Source: an uncultured Erysipelotrichaceae bacterium
GTDB taxonomy: Bacteria > Bacillota_I > Bacilli_A > RFN20 > CAG-826
NCBI GenBank assembly: GCA_902782395.1
Contig: CACZNF010000029.1
Span: forward strand, 1-6,774
Direction: 5' to 3'
Length of the DNA stretch: 6,774 nucleotides
Position numbers and translations under genes: made by a program. The notes under the pieces were generated by a model. It did no database searches, was not told the origin of the DNA, and saw nothing but the letters and a program-made list of their open reading frames with translations. Every line of letters begins with the position of its first letter. Within the stretch, counting starts at the first letter, position 1. Below, piece after piece: positions 6,134 to 6,774 of this stretch.

Positions 6134-6774
6134 ATGGAAAAAGAAGTTTTATTAGAAGTAAAAGACTTACATACCTCTTTCAACGTGCCTTCTGGTGAAG
6201 TCAGAAGCGTTAACGGTGTTTCTTTTAAACTCCATCGTGGTGAAGTTTTAGGTATCGTTGGTGAATCTGGTTCTGGTAAATCAGTGACTGCTTACTCCAT
6301 TATGCAGATCTTAGAAAAACCAGGACGTGTCATCGGTGGTTCTATTAAGTTTAAAGGTAAGGAAATGCTTGGCATTCCTAATAAACAACTTCAACAAATT
6401 AGAGGTAAAAAGATTGCGATTATCTTCCAAGACGCGATGTCTTCATTAAACCCTGTTTGGAGTATTGGTAACCAATTAATGGAAGCCGTGAAGATTCACG
6501 AAGATGAAGATAAGAAAGCCGCGAGAAAAGCTCGTATTAAAGAACTAAAAGCGGAAATCAGAGCGAAAAAGGCTAATAACGAAGATGTTACTGAGTTAGT
6601 TAAAGAACTCGATATGGCCGTTAACTTTGCGAGATATCGCGCTTTAGAAATGCTTAAACTCGTTGGTATCAATGATCCAGAAAAACGTTTGAAACAATAT
6701 CCATTTGAACATTCAGGTGGTATGCTTCAAAGAATTATGATTGCCATGGCTTTAATTAATGAGCCTGACTTAAT
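6134..6774 (+). CDS. oppD: Oligopeptide ABC transporter ATPase OppD, truncated by the right window edge
   Basis: Cytoplasmic ATPase that drives peptide import together with an expected OppF. The first 213 residues are present. Walker A is GESGSGKS (43-50), the Q-loop is FQDAMSSLNP (98-107) with Q99, and the signature is SGGMLQR (194-200). The sequence ends at NEPDL just before Walker B. LHTSFNVPSGEVRSVNGVSF (12-31) and YPFEHSGG (189-196) are typical of OppD/DppD. Between the Q-loop and signature there are about 35 extra residues relative to enterobacterial OppD: a Lys/Glu/Ala-rich, probably helical segment (about 124-160, including ARKARIKELKAEIRAKK) in the alpha-helical subdomain. The usual OppD length of about 330-350 suggests that 120 or more residues lie outside. 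The start at 6134 is chosen by ribosome-binding-site spacing. Confidence 0.94.
   Translation, partial: MEKEVLLEVKDLHTSFNVPSGEVRSVNGVSFKLHRGEVLGIVGESGSGKSVTAYSIMQILEKPGRVIGGSIKFKGKEMLGIPNKQLQQIRGKKIAIIFQDAMSSLNPVWSIGNQLMEAVKIHEDEDKKAARKARIKELKAEIRAKKANNEDVTELVKELDMAVNFARYRALEMLKLVGINDPEKRLKQYPFEHSGGMLQRIMIAMALINEPDL

Noticed and set aside
1..6774. CRISPR array, tRNA/rRNA, insertion sequence or phage attachment site
   Set aside because: I saw no regularly spaced long repeats, RNA gene folds, transposase motifs or flanking inverted repeats on either strand.

Overview
The window looks like chromosomal DNA of a low-GC Gram-positive-type bacterium (Bacillota or a Mollicutes relative). The coding sequence is AT-rich, Shine-Dalgarno sites are strong AGGAGG types, and Trp is encoded by TGG with no in-frame TGA in any body of a gene, so the standard code applies. 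When its reading frame is restored, the arginine deiminase puts its active-site residues at the numbers I remember for the Mycoplasma arginini enzyme, which fits such a relative. I cannot name a species.

Layout. Left third, minus strand: a two-gene unit transcribed leftwards. A ten-helix EamA/DMT-type transporter (966-1934) overlaps by 27 bases the start of an arginine deiminase gene arcA (992 to the left edge, about 75-80 C-terminal codons missing). As written, arcA carries a +1 frameshift at codon 11 (GGG where GG is expected).

Centre: a 309-base divergent spacer (1935-2243) with a minus-strand extended -10 promoter that would give an almost leaderless transporter mRNA, several copies of an (A)AAAATGCG motif, an 18-bp palindrome, and a plus-strand promoter with a perfect TTGACA -35. 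The -10 region of that promoter is covered by a 17-bp operator-like palindrome.

Right two thirds, plus strand: an oligopeptide ABC importer operon, oppA-oppB-oppC-oppD, running off the right edge inside oppD before Walker B. A stem-loop separates highly expressed oppA from the permease genes. oppB/oppC and oppC/oppD are joined by a TAGGAGG arrangement in which the stop codon is part of the next ribosome binding site. OppA would capture peptides outside the cell, OppB and OppC form the channel, and OppD is one of two expected ATPases. Imported peptides could supply arginine to the deiminase, but that link is inference only.

Most notable observation: OppA appears circularly permuted. The roughly 90 residues that normally form the C-terminus of this family (helix, then YYY motif, then SPLGYKFF ending) sit right after the signal peptide. 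The protein then runs through the normal N-terminal start of the mature domain and stops exactly where that displaced segment would normally begin. All parts of a full-length OppA are present once, in a rotated order.
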